NCBI RefSeq assembly: GCF_022023855.1
Contig: NZ_CP059450.1
Coordinates: 434,001 to 498,000, forward strand
DNA length: 64,000 bases
Reading direction: 5' to 3'
DNA from: Azospirillum brasilense
GTDB taxonomy: Bacteria > Pseudomonadota > Alphaproteobacteria > Azospirillales > Azospirillaceae
Shown here: positions 17,771-27,642 of the stretch, one piece after another
Numbering within the stretch: position 1 is the first letter of the stretch
Layout of the letters: each line of letters opens with the position of its first letter
Translations under genes and position numbers: made by a program
Notes under the pieces: generated by a model
The model's database searches: none
Told to the model about the DNA's origin: nothing
Seen by the model: the letters and a program-made list of their open reading frames with translations, nothing else

Positions 17771-20700
17771 TCAATAGGCCTCGGCCGGACGCAGCGAACC
17801 GGCCTGGGCGGTGACCAGACGATTCAGCGGCTTCTCGCCGAGCTTGAGGAAGAGGACCGGGGTCAGGAAGGTGTCGAGCATGGTCGCGCTGACCAGCCCG
17901 CCGAAGATGGTGACGGCAACCGGGTGCAGGATCTCCTTGCCCGGCGCGTCGGCGCCGATCATCAGCGGCACCAGCGCCACCCCCGCCGAAAGCGCGGTCA
18001 TCAGCACGGGTGTCAGGCGCTCCTGGCTGCCCCGGATCACCATGGCCTTGCCGAAGGTCTCGCCCTCGTGCAGGACCAGGTTGATGTAGTGGCTGATCTT
18101 CAGGATGCCGTTGCGCGTGCTGATGCCGGTCAACGTGATGAAACCGATCATCGAGGCGACCGACAGCGGCTGCCCGGCGATCCACAGCGCCGCGACGCTG
18201 CCGATGAGGGCCAGCGGCACGTTGCCCATGATGATCAGGGCGAGCACGGCCGACCGGTAGCGGCTGTAGAGCACCAGGAAGATCATCGCCAGCGACACCA
18301 TCGACAGCGCGGCGATGGTCTTCGACGCCTCCTCCTGCGCCTGGAAGGTGCCCTCCAGGCTGGTGAAGTAGCCGGACGGCAACTGCGACGTGGAGACGAC
18401 ATTGCGGATGCCTGCGACGATCTGCGCCATGTCCGTCTGGCCGTCGGAGTTGCCGAGGATGACGATGCGGCGCTTGCCGTTCTCCCTCAGGATCTGGTTG
18501 GGGCCGTCCGTCTCCTCGACCGAGGCGAACAGGCTGAGCGGCACCCGGCCCGCCGGGGTCTCGACCAGCAGGTTCGCCAGGCCGCTGGTGGTGCGGTCCT
18601 CGTCCGACAGGCGCAGCACGACGTCGAAACGCCGGGTGCCGTCGACGATCTCCGACACCACGCGGCCGTTGGACAGGCTCTCCAGCGCCTCCGTCGCCAT
18701 GGACGGGGTGACGCCGTAGAGCGCCGCCCGCTCGTAGTCCACGACCACCTGGACCTGCGGGATGCGGACCTGCTTCTCGATCTGAAGGTCGACCAGCCCG
18801 GGTACGCCCGCGAGCTTCTGCTGCAGCTGTCCGGCGAGGCTGCGCAAGGTGTCCAGATCCTCCCCGAAGACCTTCAACGCGATCTGGGCGCGGACCCCGG
18901 AGAGCATGTGGTCGAGCCGGTGTGAGATCGGCTGGCCGATGTTCACCTGCACCGGCAGGGCGGCCAGCCGGGTGCGGACATCGGCCAGCACCTCGGCCCG
19001 GCTGCGTTCGGACGGCTTCAGGTCCACGTCGATCTCGCTGGAGTGGACGCCCTCGGCGTGCTCGTCGAGTTCGGCGCGGCCGGTGCGGCGCCCGACGGAG
19101 GCCACCTCGGGCACCTGCATGATCAGCCTCTCCGCCGCCAGCCCGACCCGGTTGGACTCGGCCAGCGAGATGCCGGGGTTCAGCACCATGGAGATGGTCA
19201 GCGTGCCCTCGTTGAACGGCGGCAGGAAGGCGCGTGGCAGGCTCGGCACCGTCGCCGCGGCGATCAGGACGGCGGCCGCCACGGTGGCGAACAGCGTCCC
19301 CGGGTTGGCGAAGGCCCAGCCCAGAAGCCGGGCGTTCCCGGCCTTCAGCTTGCGGACCAGCCAGCTGTCGTGCTCCTCCAGCCGCTTCAGGCGCGGCAGC
19401 AGGTAGTAGGACAGCACCGGCGTGACGGTGATCGCGGTGACGAGGCTGGCCAGGATGGAGACGATGTAGGCCACGCCCAGCGGCGCGAACAGCCGCCCCT
19501 CGATGCCCGACAGGGCGAACAGCGGCACGAAGACCAGGATGATGATGATCGTGGCGTAGACGATGCCCGAGCGCACCTCCTGCGAGGCCGAGGCGACCAC
19601 CTCCAGGATGCCCCGCGGGTTGCCCGCCCGCCGGTTCTCGCCGAGGCGCCGGTAGATGTTCTCAACGTCCACCACGGCGTCGTCGACGAGTTCGCCGATG
19701 GCGATGGCGAGGCCGCCCAGCGTCATGGTGTTGATCGACATGCCGAACGCCTTGAACACCAGCACGGTAATCAGGATCGAGATCGGGATGGCGGTCAGCG
19801 AGATGAAGGTGGTCCGCACGTTCAGCAGGAACAGGAAGAGAATGATGGCCACCACCGCCACCGCCTCCAGCAGCACCTTCTCCACGTTGCCGATGGAGGT
19901 CTGGATGAAGTTGGCCTGCTTGAACAGGATCTCGTCGGCGTGGACGCCCTTCGGCAGGAACTGCGCCAAGTCGCTCAACGCCTGCTCGACCTCGGCGGTG
20001 AGTTCGGTGGTGTCGGCGCCGGGCTGCTTCTGCACCGACAGGATCACGGCAGGCTTGCCGTTGACGCCCGCGTCGCCGCGCTTCACGCGGGCGGCGAAAT
20101 CCACGGCGGCGATCTGGTGGAGCAGGATGGGCTGCCCCGTCTTGTAGGCGACGACGAGGTTGCGGAGGTCCTCCAGCCGGGTCGTCCGGCCGATGTTGCG
20201 GATCAGGTACTCCTGGGAATGCTGGTCGATGAAGCCGCCACCGGTGTTCGCCGAGAATTGCTGGAGCGCCTTCACGAGCTCGTCCGTGGTGATCTCCAGG
20301 TCGTGCAGGCGCGCCGGGTCGGGGGCGACGCGGTACTGCCGGATCTCCCCGCCGATCGGGATGACTTGGCTGACGCCGGGAATGGCGAGCAGCCGCGGCC
20401 GCACCACCCAGTCGGCGAGTTCACGGACCTCCATCGGGCTGACGCCGTCGCCGGACATGGCGATCAGCATGATTTCGCCCATGATGGAAGAGATCGGCCC
20501 CATCTGCGGCCGGACGTTGGGCGGAAGCTGCCCCTGGACGATGGCCAGACGCTCAGCGACCTGCTGGCGGTTGCGGTAGATGTCGGTGCCCCAGTCGAAC
20601 TCGACGAAGACGATGCTGAGCCCGACGCCGGACACCGAGCGCACGCGGGTGATGCCCGGCATGCCGTTCATCGACGTTTCCAGCGGGAAGGAAACCAGCT

Positions 20701-20887
20701 GCTCGACCTCCTCCGGCGCCAGCCCCTCGGCCTCCGTCATCAGCGTGACCGTGGGCTTGTTCAGGTCGGGGAAGACGTCAATCGGCAGGTCTTTGAGGAC
20801 GAACGAGCCGTAGACGACAAGGATCGCCGCGGCGGCCAGGACGAAGAGCCGGTTGCGCAGGCTGGTGTTGACGAGGAAGTTGAACAT
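17771..20887 (-). CDS. Heavy-metal RND efflux pump (CusA/CzcA family)
   Basis: 1038 residues with the RND layout: TM1, a large periplasmic loop, TMs 2-6, a second loop, TMs 7-12. TM4 carries acidic residues for proton relay ([17 protein letters not shown]). The N-terminal [17 protein letters not shown] and [22 protein letters not shown] segments are typical of metal (HME) rather than drug pumps. The substrate is probably Cu+ by context, but members with this TM4 motif may move divalent metals. It forms a tripartite export system with the adaptor and TolC genes just upstream. Confidence 0.9.
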   Translation of the reverse strand: MFNFLVNTSLRNRLFVLAAAAILVVYGSFVLKDLPIDVFPDLNKPTVTLMTEAEGLAPEEVEQLVSFPLETSMNGMPGITRVRSVSGVGLSIVFVEFDWGTDIYRNRQQVAERLAIVQGQLPPNVRPQMGPISSIMGEIMLIAMSGDGVSPMEVRELADWVVRPRLLAIPGVSQVIPIGGEIRQYRVAPDPARLHDLEITTDELVKALQQFSANTGGGFIDQHSQEYLIRNIGRTTRLEDLRNLVVAYKTGQPILLHQIAAVDFAARVKRGDAGVNGKPAVILSVQKQPGADTTELTAEVEQALSDLAQFLPKGVHADEILFKQANFIQTSIGNVEKVLLEAVAVVAIILFLFLLNVRTTFISLTAIPISILITVLVFKAFGMSINTMTLGGLAIAIGELVDDAVVDVENIYRRLGENRRAGNPRGILEVVASASQEVRSGIVYATIIIILVFVPLFALSGIEGRLFAPLGVAYIVSILASLVTAITVTPVLSYYLLPRLKRLEEHDSWLVRKLKAGNARLLGWAFANPGTLFATVAAAVLIAAATVPSLPRAFLPPFNEGTLTISMVLNPGISLAESNRVGLAAERLIMQVPEVASVGRRTGRAELDEHAEGVHSSEIDVDLKPSERSRAEVLADVRTRLAALPVQVNIGQPISHRLDHMLSGVRAQIALKVFGEDLDTLRSLAGQLQQKLAGVPGLVDLQIEKQVRIPQVQVVVDYERAALYGVTPSMATEALESLSNGRVVSEIVDGTRRFDVVLRLSDEDRTTSGLANLLVETPAGRVPLSLFASVEETDGPNQILRENGKRRIVILGNSDGQTDMAQIVAGIRNVVSTSQLPSGYFTSLEGTFQAQEEASKTIAALSMVSLAMIFLVLYSRYRSAVLALIIMGNVPLALIGSVAALWIAGQPLSVASMIGFITLTGISTRNGILKISHYINLVLHEGETFGKAMVIRGSQERLTPVLMTALSAGVALVPLMIGADAPGKEILHPVAVTIFGGLVSATMLDTFLTPVLFLKLGEKPLNRLVTAQAGSLRPAEAY

Positions 20888-20900
20888 GGCGGGGCGCTCC

Positions 20901-22625
20901 TCACCGGATCTGGTTGAGGAGACCGGCGCCGTCGGTGACGATGCGCGCCTCCGGCTCGACGCCCGCCAGGATCAGCACCGTGTTCCCGTCCACCGGCTGC
21001 GTGCGCACCGGGCGGGCGACGAAGCGTTGCGGGGTGTCGTGCTGCCAGACGATGGGCTGGCCGCTGGCGTTGCGCACCACGCTCTGCCGGGGCAGGACGA
21101 TGCCGGACGCCTTCCCCTGGATCTGGGCGACGAGCCGGACCGGCTGGCCGACGCCGAGCCCCGACGGCGGATTGCCGATCCGGAAGAGCAGCGGGATCGC
21201 CTGTTGGCGCAGCGCGAGACTGGAGCCGAGGAGTTCCAGGGACAGGCTGGTGCCGTCGGCCGTCATCGCCGTGGCCGCCTTGATGGCGTTCGCCACCCGG
21301 GGATCGAAGGCGACCGCCTCGACCATCAGCCGCGACGGGTCGACGATCTCGAACAGCACCTGGTCGCGCCCCTCGACCACCTGTCCGGCCTTGATGTTGT
21401 TGGCCGTGACCACGCCGGAGATGGGCGCCCGCAGGGCTTCCTTGGTCGTCAGTGCGGGGGACAGAGCGGCCCGGCGTTTGCGCAGACCGTTGAGGTTGGC
21501 CTCCGCCTCTTCGATGTCGCGCTGTGGCACGCTGCCTTCCAGCTTCCGGAGCCGCTGGAGGCGGGAGTCGGCGATGACGAGTTCCTGCTCGACCGTCGCG
21601 ATCTGCTGCTGGATCCCGCTGCGGTCCACAAAGGTCACGGCGGGGGCGATGTAGGCGAGGATTTGCCCGGCCTCGACCCGCTGGCCGACGTAGGGCAGCC
21701 CCTTGTCCCCCGGCTCGATGCGACCGCTCTGCGTGGCCTGGACGTGACCGCCGCCGTTGGGGTCGGCGATGACCTGACCGATCAACTGCACCGTCTGCGC
21801 CGCCTCCTGCGGCTTGGCTACGACGGTGCGGACCGACAGCAGACGCTGCGACGGCTTGGGCACGTACAGGCTGCCGTCCGGCAGGCGTCGCGGGCTCTCC
21901 GAAGCGCCGGTAGCCCCCATCGGGACGGCCGCCGTCGGTGCCTTGCCCTTGTCCTCGTCGCCGTGGCTGTGGTCCTCGCCGCCGTGGGCAAAGGCGGCGC
22001 CGCTCGCCAACAGCAGGCCGATGCCGACCAGAGCGGCGCCTGCGACCGTCCGCGTGCGTCCACGCTGGGTCAGGGCGACGGTGGTCAGGACCCCGAGCAG
22101 GAAGACCATGACCGCCCCCAGCATCAGGCCGGAATCGTTCCGGACCTGCCCGAGGACGGCGGAAACACCCTGCGCACCGCCGGTCTGTGCTTCGGCCGCG
22201 GACGCCGGAACCTCCAGTGTGCCGATCAGCAGGTCGGCCGCGTCGGCCGCGGTGACGGAGACGGTCACTTCATGTGATCCCGGCTTGGAGAGCCAGGACG
22301 GGTCGAGGCGGTAGACGCCTTCCTCCCCGGAGACGGGCGAGGCCGTCGTGGCCTCGCCATCGGCGCTCACCTCGACGGTGGCGCCGTTCACGGGCTCGTT
22401 GGTGGCGAAGCGGTCCAGATGGACGAGCAGGGTCTTTCCCTGGGCGACCGCCACGAGTTCGAAGTCGGATGAGGACGCTTCCAGGGTGGGGGCGGCCGTT
22501 GTGACGACTGGCTTCGGCTCCTCGCCGCCATGGGCGTGGCCCTCGTGGGCGAGAGCGGGAGCGGCGACCGGCGCGGCAAGGCTCGCGGCGACGACGGTCG
22601 CGGCAAGAAGGCGTCGGGTGGTCAT
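20901..22625 (-). CDS. RND periplasmic adaptor (HlyD/CusB-like) with extra N-terminal domain
   Basis: 574 residues, about 150-200 longer than usual. It has a signal peptide, a beta-sandwich-like domain (about 50-140, [19 protein letters not shown]), a TM segment ([20 protein letters not shown], about 165-185), a second signal-like hydrophobic segment ending [15 protein letters not shown] (about 200-225), then the adaptor: barrel-sandwich hybrid and coiled hairpin (about 260-430) and C-terminal beta domains. It looks like a small secreted metal protein joined to a normal adaptor. Its ATG overlaps the TolC stop by 4 bases (ATGA), so the two are coupled. Confidence 0.85.
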   Translation of the reverse strand: MTTRRLLAATVVAASLAAPVAAPALAHEGHAHGGEEPKPVVTTAAPTLEASSSDFELVAVAQGKTLLVHLDRFATNEPVNGATVEVSADGEATTASPVSGEEGVYRLDPSWLSKPGSHEVTVSVTAADAADLLIGTLEVPASAAEAQTGGAQGVSAVLGQVRNDSGLMLGAVMVFLLGVLTTVALTQRGRTRTVAGAALVGIGLLLASGAAFAHGGEDHSHGDEDKGKAPTAAVPMGATGASESPRRLPDGSLYVPKPSQRLLSVRTVVAKPQEAAQTVQLIGQVIADPNGGGHVQATQSGRIEPGDKGLPYVGQRVEAGQILAYIAPAVTFVDRSGIQQQIATVEQELVIADSRLQRLRKLEGSVPQRDIEEAEANLNGLRKRRAALSPALTTKEALRAPISGVVTANNIKAGQVVEGRDQVLFEIVDPSRLMVEAVAFDPRVANAIKAATAMTADGTSLSLELLGSSLALRQQAIPLLFRIGNPPSGLGVGQPVRLVAQIQGKASGIVLPRQSVVRNASGQPIVWQHDTPQRFVARPVRTQPVDGNTVLILAGVEPEARIVTDGAGLLNQIR

Positions 22626-23812
22626 GGAAGAACTCCGAGGGACTGGTTCATACGGGCGCGGGCGGCGCCGAGCTGGACTTCGGCGGTGGCGCGGGCGAGT
22701 TCGGCCTCGAAGGCCGCCTCCTGGGCGCGCACGTACTCGACGAGGCTGATCTCGCCCGCCCTCCGGGCGCGCTCGATGTTCGACAGGCGTGCCCTGAGGG
22801 CCGCAGCCCGGTCGCGCGCGATCAACAGGCGCTCGCTCGCCGCTTGGTGGGCGAGGCGGGCTTGCCGGATGTCGGACTCGACCGTGCGGGCGGCGTTGAC
22901 CTGCTCGGCCTCGGAGCGGACGACCTCGCTCAGCGCCTCGGCCCGCTTGGGCGCGTTCACGGCCTCGACCGCGAACGGGATGCGGACGGAGACGCCGAAC
23001 ACGGTGTCGTAGCGTTCCTCGCGGCTGTCGCGCTCGCGGCGAGCCATCAGCCCGACCTCCGGACTGTCGCGCGTCGTCAGGTCCACCAGTTGGCGCTGGG
23101 CTTGAGCCGAGCGGACGCCCAGCCGAGCCGCCAGCAGGGAGGGGTGCCGCTCAAGCGGCGGCTCGCCGATCTCCGGCTCCGGTGCCGCCTTCGGCGGCGC
23201 CATGCCGGTGAGCGTCCGGAACGCTTGGCGGGCCTCCTCCAGGGCGAGTTCCTCGTCGCGGAGATCCGCCGCGACGGAGAGAGCCTCGGCGCGGGCCAGT
23301 TGATGGTCGGCCTCCGAAATCTCCCCGGCCCGGGCGGTCCGTCGGGTGTCGGCCTCGAGCTGGCGGGCGACCGTCAGGCGCTGGCGGGCGAGTTCGGCGC
23401 GCCGCTCGGCCAACGCGACCTGCCACTGGGCCGTCCGGACCTCCCCGGCGACCGCCAGCTGGCGCGCGGCGATCTCGGCGTCGGTGCGCGCCAGAAGCGC
23501 GTCGCCCGCCCGGACGGTCGCCGTTCCCTGGCCGGGCAGCCAGAGCGGGACGCCGAGTTCGGCCTCGTACTCGCGCCGTCCGATGTTCCGGTTCAAGTAG
23601 TCGCTCGTGTGCCGCAGCGTGACCGCCGGGGCGGCCGGGACCAGCGCCTCCCCGGCACCGCGCCGGGCGGTGGCCACGGCCCTCTGGGCCTCCAGGCTCC
23701 TGACCTCGGGATTGAGCTTCCAGGCGCCCTCGACCGCGTCCCGAAGCGTCTGCGCTCCGGCCGGGAGCGCCAGCAGGCACACGGCGACGGTCGTTGCCGC
23801 CGCTTGCTTCAT
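22622..23812 (-). CDS. TolC/CusC-family outer membrane efflux protein
   Basis: 396 residues with a signal peptide (ending LPAGAQ) and two repeats rich in Ala/Glu/Arg helices typical of OMF proteins (LNPEVRSLEAQRAVATARR; QLVDLTTRDSPEVGLMARRERDSREE). The exit duct of the tripartite pump. ATG 23812 starts at the signal peptide; the frame continues 20 codons further upstream without a better signal. Confidence 0.85.
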   Translation of the reverse strand: MKQAAATTVAVCLLALPAGAQTLRDAVEGAWKLNPEVRSLEAQRAVATARRGAGEALVPAAPAVTLRHTSDYLNRNIGRREYEAELGVPLWLPGQGTATVRAGDALLARTDAEIAARQLAVAGEVRTAQWQVALAERRAELARQRLTVARQLEADTRRTARAGEISEADHQLARAEALSVAADLRDEELALEEARQAFRTLTGMAPPKAAPEPEIGEPPLERHPSLLAARLGVRSAQAQRQLVDLTTRDSPEVGLMARRERDSREERYDTVFGVSVRIPFAVEAVNAPKRAEALSEVVRSEAEQVNAARTVESDIRQARLAHQAASERLLIARDRAAALRARLSNIERARRAGEISLVEYVRAQEAAFEAELARATAEVQLGAARARMNQSLGVLP

Positions 23813-23828
23813 GGGCTTCCAACCAGAA

Positions 23829-24506
23829 TCACGCACCGAACGACCCTCCCACTCTGGGGTGATTCGGCCCATGGGAGGAGAGACGCGGAAGCCAACCCGG
23901 CGTGACCGCGGCGTAACGCTCGTACTCGGCTCCGAACACCCGGAGGGCTTCCCGCTCCTCGGACCGGGCCAGACGGACGTACATCAGGACCAGCAGCGGG
24001 AACATCGCCAGCGTCAGGATGGTCGGCCACTGGAGCAGAAAGCCGAACAGGATGCCGATGAAAGCGATGTACTGCGGGTGCCGGACATGGGCGTACACGC
24101 CCGTCGTGGCGAGCCGGTCTTGCTTCTGCGCCGCGTGAAGCACTTTCCAGGCCGCCGAGAGCAGGACGAAGCCCGCCAGGATCAGGACGTTGCTGAGGAT
24201 GTGCAGCACGTTGAAGTGCGGGTTGCCCTCCAGGCCGAGGACGGTCGACCAGAGGTGCCCGGCGTCGTGGGACAGGATGTCGAGGCCCGGGTAGCGGGTC
24301 TGGAGCCAACCCGAGAGCAGGTAGATGGTCAGCGGAAAGCCGTACATCTCGGTGAACAGAGCCACGATGAAGGCGCTGAACGCCCCGAAGGACCGCCAGT
24401 CCCGGGGTGACTGCGGCTTGCCGAAGCTGAAGGCGAAGATGATGAAGATGGCGGAGTTGAGGGCGACCAGCACCCACAGGCCATAGGCCGAGGCTTCGTG
24501 CGTCAT
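23829..24506 (-). CDS. Membrane protein of the isoprenylcysteine methyltransferase (ICMT/PEMT) family
   Basis: 225 residues, about five TM helices, with the SAM-binding signature of membrane methyltransferases: GVYAHVRHPQYIAF followed near the C-terminus by EEREALRVFGAEYERY. Related genes often accompany copper or mercury resistance operons, but the acceptor is unknown. ATG 24506 overlaps the upstream stop by 4 bases. Confidence 0.75.
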   Translation of the reverse strand: MTHEASAYGLWVLVALNSAIFIIFAFSFGKPQSPRDWRSFGAFSAFIVALFTEMYGFPLTIYLLSGWLQTRYPGLDILSHDAGHLWSTVLGLEGNPHFNVLHILSNVLILAGFVLLSAAWKVLHAAQKQDRLATTGVYAHVRHPQYIAFIGILFGFLLQWPTILTLAMFPLLVLMYVRLARSEEREALRVFGAEYERYAAVTPGWLPRLSSHGPNHPRVGGSFGA

Positions 24507-24775
24507 GGCAAGCCTCCCTTGGTCGGCCGATCGGCGTCACCATTCCCGCCGTGGCCGCCATGCCCGTGGCCACCATGCATGAACAGGTGCATCAGCGGGC
24601 ACAGCAGCAGGACGAGAAGCGGAAGCGCGTCGAGCACATGGTCGACGTGGAAGAGCGACAGGTACACGGCCGCCAGGGCGGCCCCGCCGAGTCCGGCCAA
24701 GCCGGTCCAGGTCCGGTACCAGGGCGTGCGCGCCTGCGGCTCGGGAGTGTGATGGGGGTGTTCGTGGTGCGTCAT
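24503..24775 (-). CDS. DUF2933-type small His-rich membrane protein
   Basis: 90 residues: a His-rich N-terminus (THHEHPHH), two TM helices (AGLGGAALAAVYLSLF and ALPLLVLLLCPLMHLFM) and a tail GGHGHGGHGG. DUF2933 proteins recur in metal-resistance operons. The histidine clusters may bind copper. It lies ten bases after the Spy-like gene and overlaps the methyltransferase gene by 4 bases. Confidence 0.75.
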   Translation of the reverse strand: MTHHEHPHHTPEPQARTPWYRTWTGLAGLGGAALAAVYLSLFHVDHVLDALPLLVLLLCPLMHLFMHGGHGHGGHGGNGDADRPTKGGLP

Positions 24776-24785
24776 GACCGCCTCC

Positions 24786-25544
24786 TCACATCATGCCCAT
24801 GGGGCCGGGGAGCAGCCGGTCTGCGAGCGTCTTCTGCTCGTCGGTCAGCACGGCGTAGAGCGGCTTGGCGGCGGACTCCAGTGCCTTCAGGGCGTCGAGC
24901 CGGGTGGACAGCGCCTTCTGCTGGAAAGCGAGCCGGTCGGGCCAGGAGGAGGGCATGCCGCCTTTGGTCATCTGCTCGTGCATGGCCTGATGGGCCTTGG
25001 CGTTCGCCCGCAGGCTGTCGGCGAAGGCGTTCCACTGCGGTGCTTGGGCGTCGGTGATCTTGAGTTCGGCCTTCAGGAACGCGATGCGGCCCTCGACGTG
25101 CTCGAAGGGCAAGCCCATTCCGCCCTGCTGGCCCATCATCATCTGTCGCATCATGGACATCATGCCGGGCCCCATCATCCCGGGCCCCATCATCCCGGCT
25201 TGGCCGTCCTGCTGGTCGGACATGACGCCCATCATCGAGCGCATCTGGTCCATGTTCATCATCATGCCGGGCTGGCCACCCTGCGCCTGGGCGCCGGGCT
25301 GGACGATGATGCCGCTGCCCATGCCCTGACCCATCATCGGCGCGTTGCCGGGCGCGCCGGGCTTCGCGCCCGGGGTCGGCTGCGTGGGAGCCGGGACCGG
25401 AGCGGGCTGGGCCTGCGTCGTGGCCGCGGCTCCGTCCGGATGATGGGCGTTGTGGTCCTGGTCTGTGGTGGTCTGGGCCTGGGCTACCGACATCATGGCG
25501 GTCAGCGCGAGTGCCGGGAGCATCTTGCGGGTGAGAGACGACAT
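24786..25544 (-). CDS. Met-rich Spy/CpxP-like periplasmic protein
   Basis: 252 residues: signal peptide (ending VAQAQ), a Pro/Thr linker, a striking Met-rich block (about 100-165, with GPGMMGPGMM and SMMRQMMM) able to bind Cu+, and a helical C-terminus with the LTxxQ-like LTDEQKTLADRLL. Spy/CpxP proteins are periplasmic chaperones; the Met block points to copper sequestration. ATG 25544 follows GGAGGACGCC. The 157 bp before it (25545-25701) hold no further gene. Confidence 0.75.
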   Translation of the reverse strand: MSSLTRKMLPALALTAMMSVAQAQTTTDQDHNAHHPDGAAATTQAQPAPVPAPTQPTPGAKPGAPGNAPMMGQGMGSGIIVQPGAQAQGGQPGMMMNMDQMRSMMGVMSDQQDGQAGMMGPGMMGPGMMSMMRQMMMGQQGGMGLPFEHVEGRIAFLKAELKITDAQAPQWNAFADSLRANAKAHQAMHEQMTKGGMPSSWPDRLAFQQKALSTRLDALKALESAAKPLYAVLTDEQKTLADRLLPGPMGMM

Positions 25545-25701
25545 GGCGTCCTCCATCTGAACATCTGGTTCGAGCCATCCCGGACGGATTCCACACGGGA
25601 GCGCCGGGGACGCAAAAGCCACGCGCACGAGGGCCGGGACCGGCGTCCTTCGCCGAGCCGAGGCTCAGGTCGGGCGCGGGCGGACTCGTGGCGTCAGATG
25701 G

Positions 25702-26091
25702 TCAGAGCGGGGGGCGGATAGCCGGGTCGATGCCGATGCCGTCCGGCGTGGCCAGGGCAGGCAGATGCTGGGACGTGATCAGGCGCGGGGTGAACGCCTC
25801 GACCATCGCAGCGGGGAGGCCGCCGTGCATGGTGACGCACTGCGCGACGCTGCAGCAGGTCCCTTCGTCGAGCAGGCCAAGGTCCCCACACGGAGCTTCC
25901 TCGTGCTCGTGGTCCGGGACGGTCGCGATGGCGTCGCCATGGTCGCCGACCGGAACGTGCTCGTGAGGAGTCTGGGACGCATGGTGAGGCCCCAGGTTGG
26001 CGTGGCTCGGCGCGGCATAGACGAGCAGCGTGGCCAGCATCAGCAGGCTCACCACCACCCTCCTCACCGACGACCGCGTCACACGCCACAT
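25702..26091 (-). CDS. Secreted His/Cys-containing protein, first gene of the copper array
   Basis: 129 residues with a signal peptide (VVVSLLMLATLLVYAAPSHA), a His/Asp/Glu stretch (HEHVPVGDHGDA, DHEHEEAPCGD), CCSVAQC and a Pro-rich end (AIRPPL). The layout mirrors the divergent gene at 26516 and resembles unnamed secreted proteins of alphaproteobacterial copper loci. Metal binding is likely; function unknown. Expression should come from the CueR-type promoter about 190 bp upstream. Confidence 0.65.
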   Translation of the reverse strand: MWRVTRSSVRRVVVSLLMLATLLVYAAPSHANLGPHHASQTPHEHVPVGDHGDAIATVPDHEHEEAPCGDLGLLDEGTCCSVAQCVTMHGGLPAAMVEAFTPRLITSQHLPALATPDGIGIDPAIRPPL

Positions 26092-26515
26092 GGCGTTTGC
26101 CTCATCTTGTGGGAACTGTGCGGCACCCCAGTGCCCGCCGCACCCTTATGGAAACCTACGACCGTTCCCTGGCCCCTGCAACAACAGATGGCTTCGGCAA
26201 CGATCCCCTCCAAGCGTCGGAGAAGGAGTGCGTCGGAATGTCACCCGCACCTTCGACCGGGCCGGAGATGCCACAGGAAGAACCCTGCGCCTTCCAGCCG
26301 CTGGAAGGTCAAGGACAAAGTCGAACACGTCTCCTGTCCGGTCACCGTCGCCGCCCTGCCGCAGGCGCAAGGCGCCACCGCCCGGTGAGGTTTCGCCCAC
26401 GCTTTTTCCACAACAGGACCATGACGCGGGCACAGGGTTGATGCCGATCAATTCCCGGACCTACGATACGGGATACGCTTGGCATGGCCTGGGAGGTCCC
26501 AGGTCGTTGGTGACG
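26092..26515. other. 424-bp divergent regulatory region of the copper island
   Basis: It contains the CueR-type operator at 26290 and, just before the plus-strand gene, a 16-bp dyad CCTGGGA-GG-TCCCAGG (26488-26503) that could be an operator. Open frames here are not convincing as genes. Confidence 0.5.
26282..26312 (-). promoter_or_regulatory. CueR-type operator-promoter of the copper efflux array
   Basis: Same design as at 15757: TTGACC (26312-26307), 19-base spacer holding CCTTCCA-N5-TGGAAGG (26308-26290), then CAGGGT as a poor -10. Oriented leftward, toward 25702-15819. The two dyads share both 7-base arms exactly. Confidence 0.7.
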
Positions 26516-26863
26516 ATGGCAGACATGACGCGGTTGGGCCACATCTTCGCCGTTCTGGCGTTCGCCTTCGCGCTCCTGGTGGGCGCGGCGGGCGGAGCCA
26601 TGGCGCATGTGGAGGCCCATGGTGGGCCGATCGATCACCGTTCCCACCACACGCCATCCCCTTCGGCCCCGTCGCACGGCGACTCCCACAAGGCCGCCCT
26701 CGTGGTCGTGGCTCCGTGTTGCCCGGCGGCCGAAGCCCCGGCGGACCATGTCGCCGCCGTCGCGGTGACGACGGTGGAGATGTCCTGGCACCCGCGGCCC
26801 GACTACGCCCCCAATGCCCGGGACATCGCGCCGGACACGCCCCCTCCGAAGACCGTCCTCTGA
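26516..26863 (+). CDS. Secreted His-rich protein, first gene of the divergent CuA/oxidase-like set
   Basis: 115 residues; signal peptide (LGHIFAVLAFAFALLVGAAGGAMAH), then many histidines (HVEAHGGPIDHRSHHT), one CC pair and a Pro-rich end (DTPPPKTVL). ATG 26516 or 26525 could be used. It resembles the gene at 25702 in layout, so both may be copper-binding secreted proteins. About 105 bp separate it from the CuA gene. Confidence 0.6.
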   Translation: MADMTRLGHIFAVLAFAFALLVGAAGGAMAHVEAHGGPIDHRSHHTPSPSAPSHGDSHKAALVVVAPCCPAAEAPADHVAAVAVTTVEMSWHPRPDYAPNARDIAPDTPPPKTVL

Positions 26864-26968
26864 CCGGCCGAGCGCCCTGACGCCGTCTGCGTCGGACGCC
26901 CGGCCACGCGCCGCCCGACCGGTGGCGTTCGCGAGCGATTCCGACCACGCGATCAGAGGACTCTCACG

Positions 26969-27625
26969 ATGTCTGAGAGGCATTTCACGACCCGTCGCGG
27001 CTTCATCGCCGGACTGGGCTTCGGCGCCGTCTCCCTGTACGGCGCCTGGGCGGCATACGGGGCCGCACCGCTCCCCTTCGGCGGCAAGACGGCCGCTGCC
27101 CCCGAACCCGACGCTCACGGCGGTGGTCATGGCGGCCATGGCGCCGCCGAAGCACCCGCCGAGGCTGGTGGCCACGGTGGTCACGGGGCTTCGGCGGGCA
27201 TGGCGCCCGAGGAGTTCCGTTTCGAACACGACTACTTCATCCAGCGGTACACGCAGAAGGACGGCAGCGTGAGCCCGCACGTCAGCGAGGACACGCACAG
27301 CCACGCCGTCGAGGGACATGACCACGGCCATAACGCCGGGGGCGAGCCGGTGGACGTCTACCTGATGGCCCAGAAGTTCTCCTACAGCCCGGACATGTTG
27401 CGGCTGAAGGCCGGGCAGGGGTACCGGTTCCGCATGATGGCGGACGACATCACCCACGGCGCGTCGATCCAGCTGGGAGCCGCCAGCCGGATCATCCGTC
27501 TCCGCCCGAACACGGTCACCGAGCAGGTCATCACCTTCACCAGGCCGGGCGAGTACCTCGTGTACTGCACCGTCTACTGCGGCCAGGCGCACGACGCCAT
27601 GCAGGGCCGCATCGTCGTCGCGTGA
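26969..27625 (+). CDS. CuA-domain protein (cytochrome c oxidase subunit II-like) with Tat signal
   Basis: 218 residues. The N-terminus TTRRGFIAGLGFGAVSL looks like a Tat signal or signal anchor; a His-rich linker follows (50-72 and 110-121), then a cupredoxin domain. All CuA ligands are present: His163, Cys200, Cys204, Gln206 backbone position, His208 and Met211 (C-x3-C-x3-H-x2-M). Ordinary subunit II proteins use a Sec TM anchor and lack this His-rich linker. It should accept electrons from a cytochrome c. It lies 17 bp before the subunit I-like gene. Confidence 0.85.
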   Translation: MSERHFTTRRGFIAGLGFGAVSLYGAWAAYGAAPLPFGGKTAAAPEPDAHGGGHGGHGAAEAPAEAGGHGGHGASAGMAPEEFRFEHDYFIQRYTQKDGSVSPHVSEDTHSHAVEGHDHGHNAGGEPVDVYLMAQKFSYSPDMLRLKAGQGYRFRMMADDITHGASIQLGAASRIIRLRPNTVTEQVITFTRPGEYLVYCTVYCGQAHDAMQGRIVVA

Positions 27626-27642
27626 CCCGGGGAGGACCCACC

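Noticed and set aside
26097..26441. Plus-strand frame of 114 codons across the CueR operator
   Set aside because: It would code through the operator and its composition is uneven; no ribosome site or motif. Treated as intergenic.
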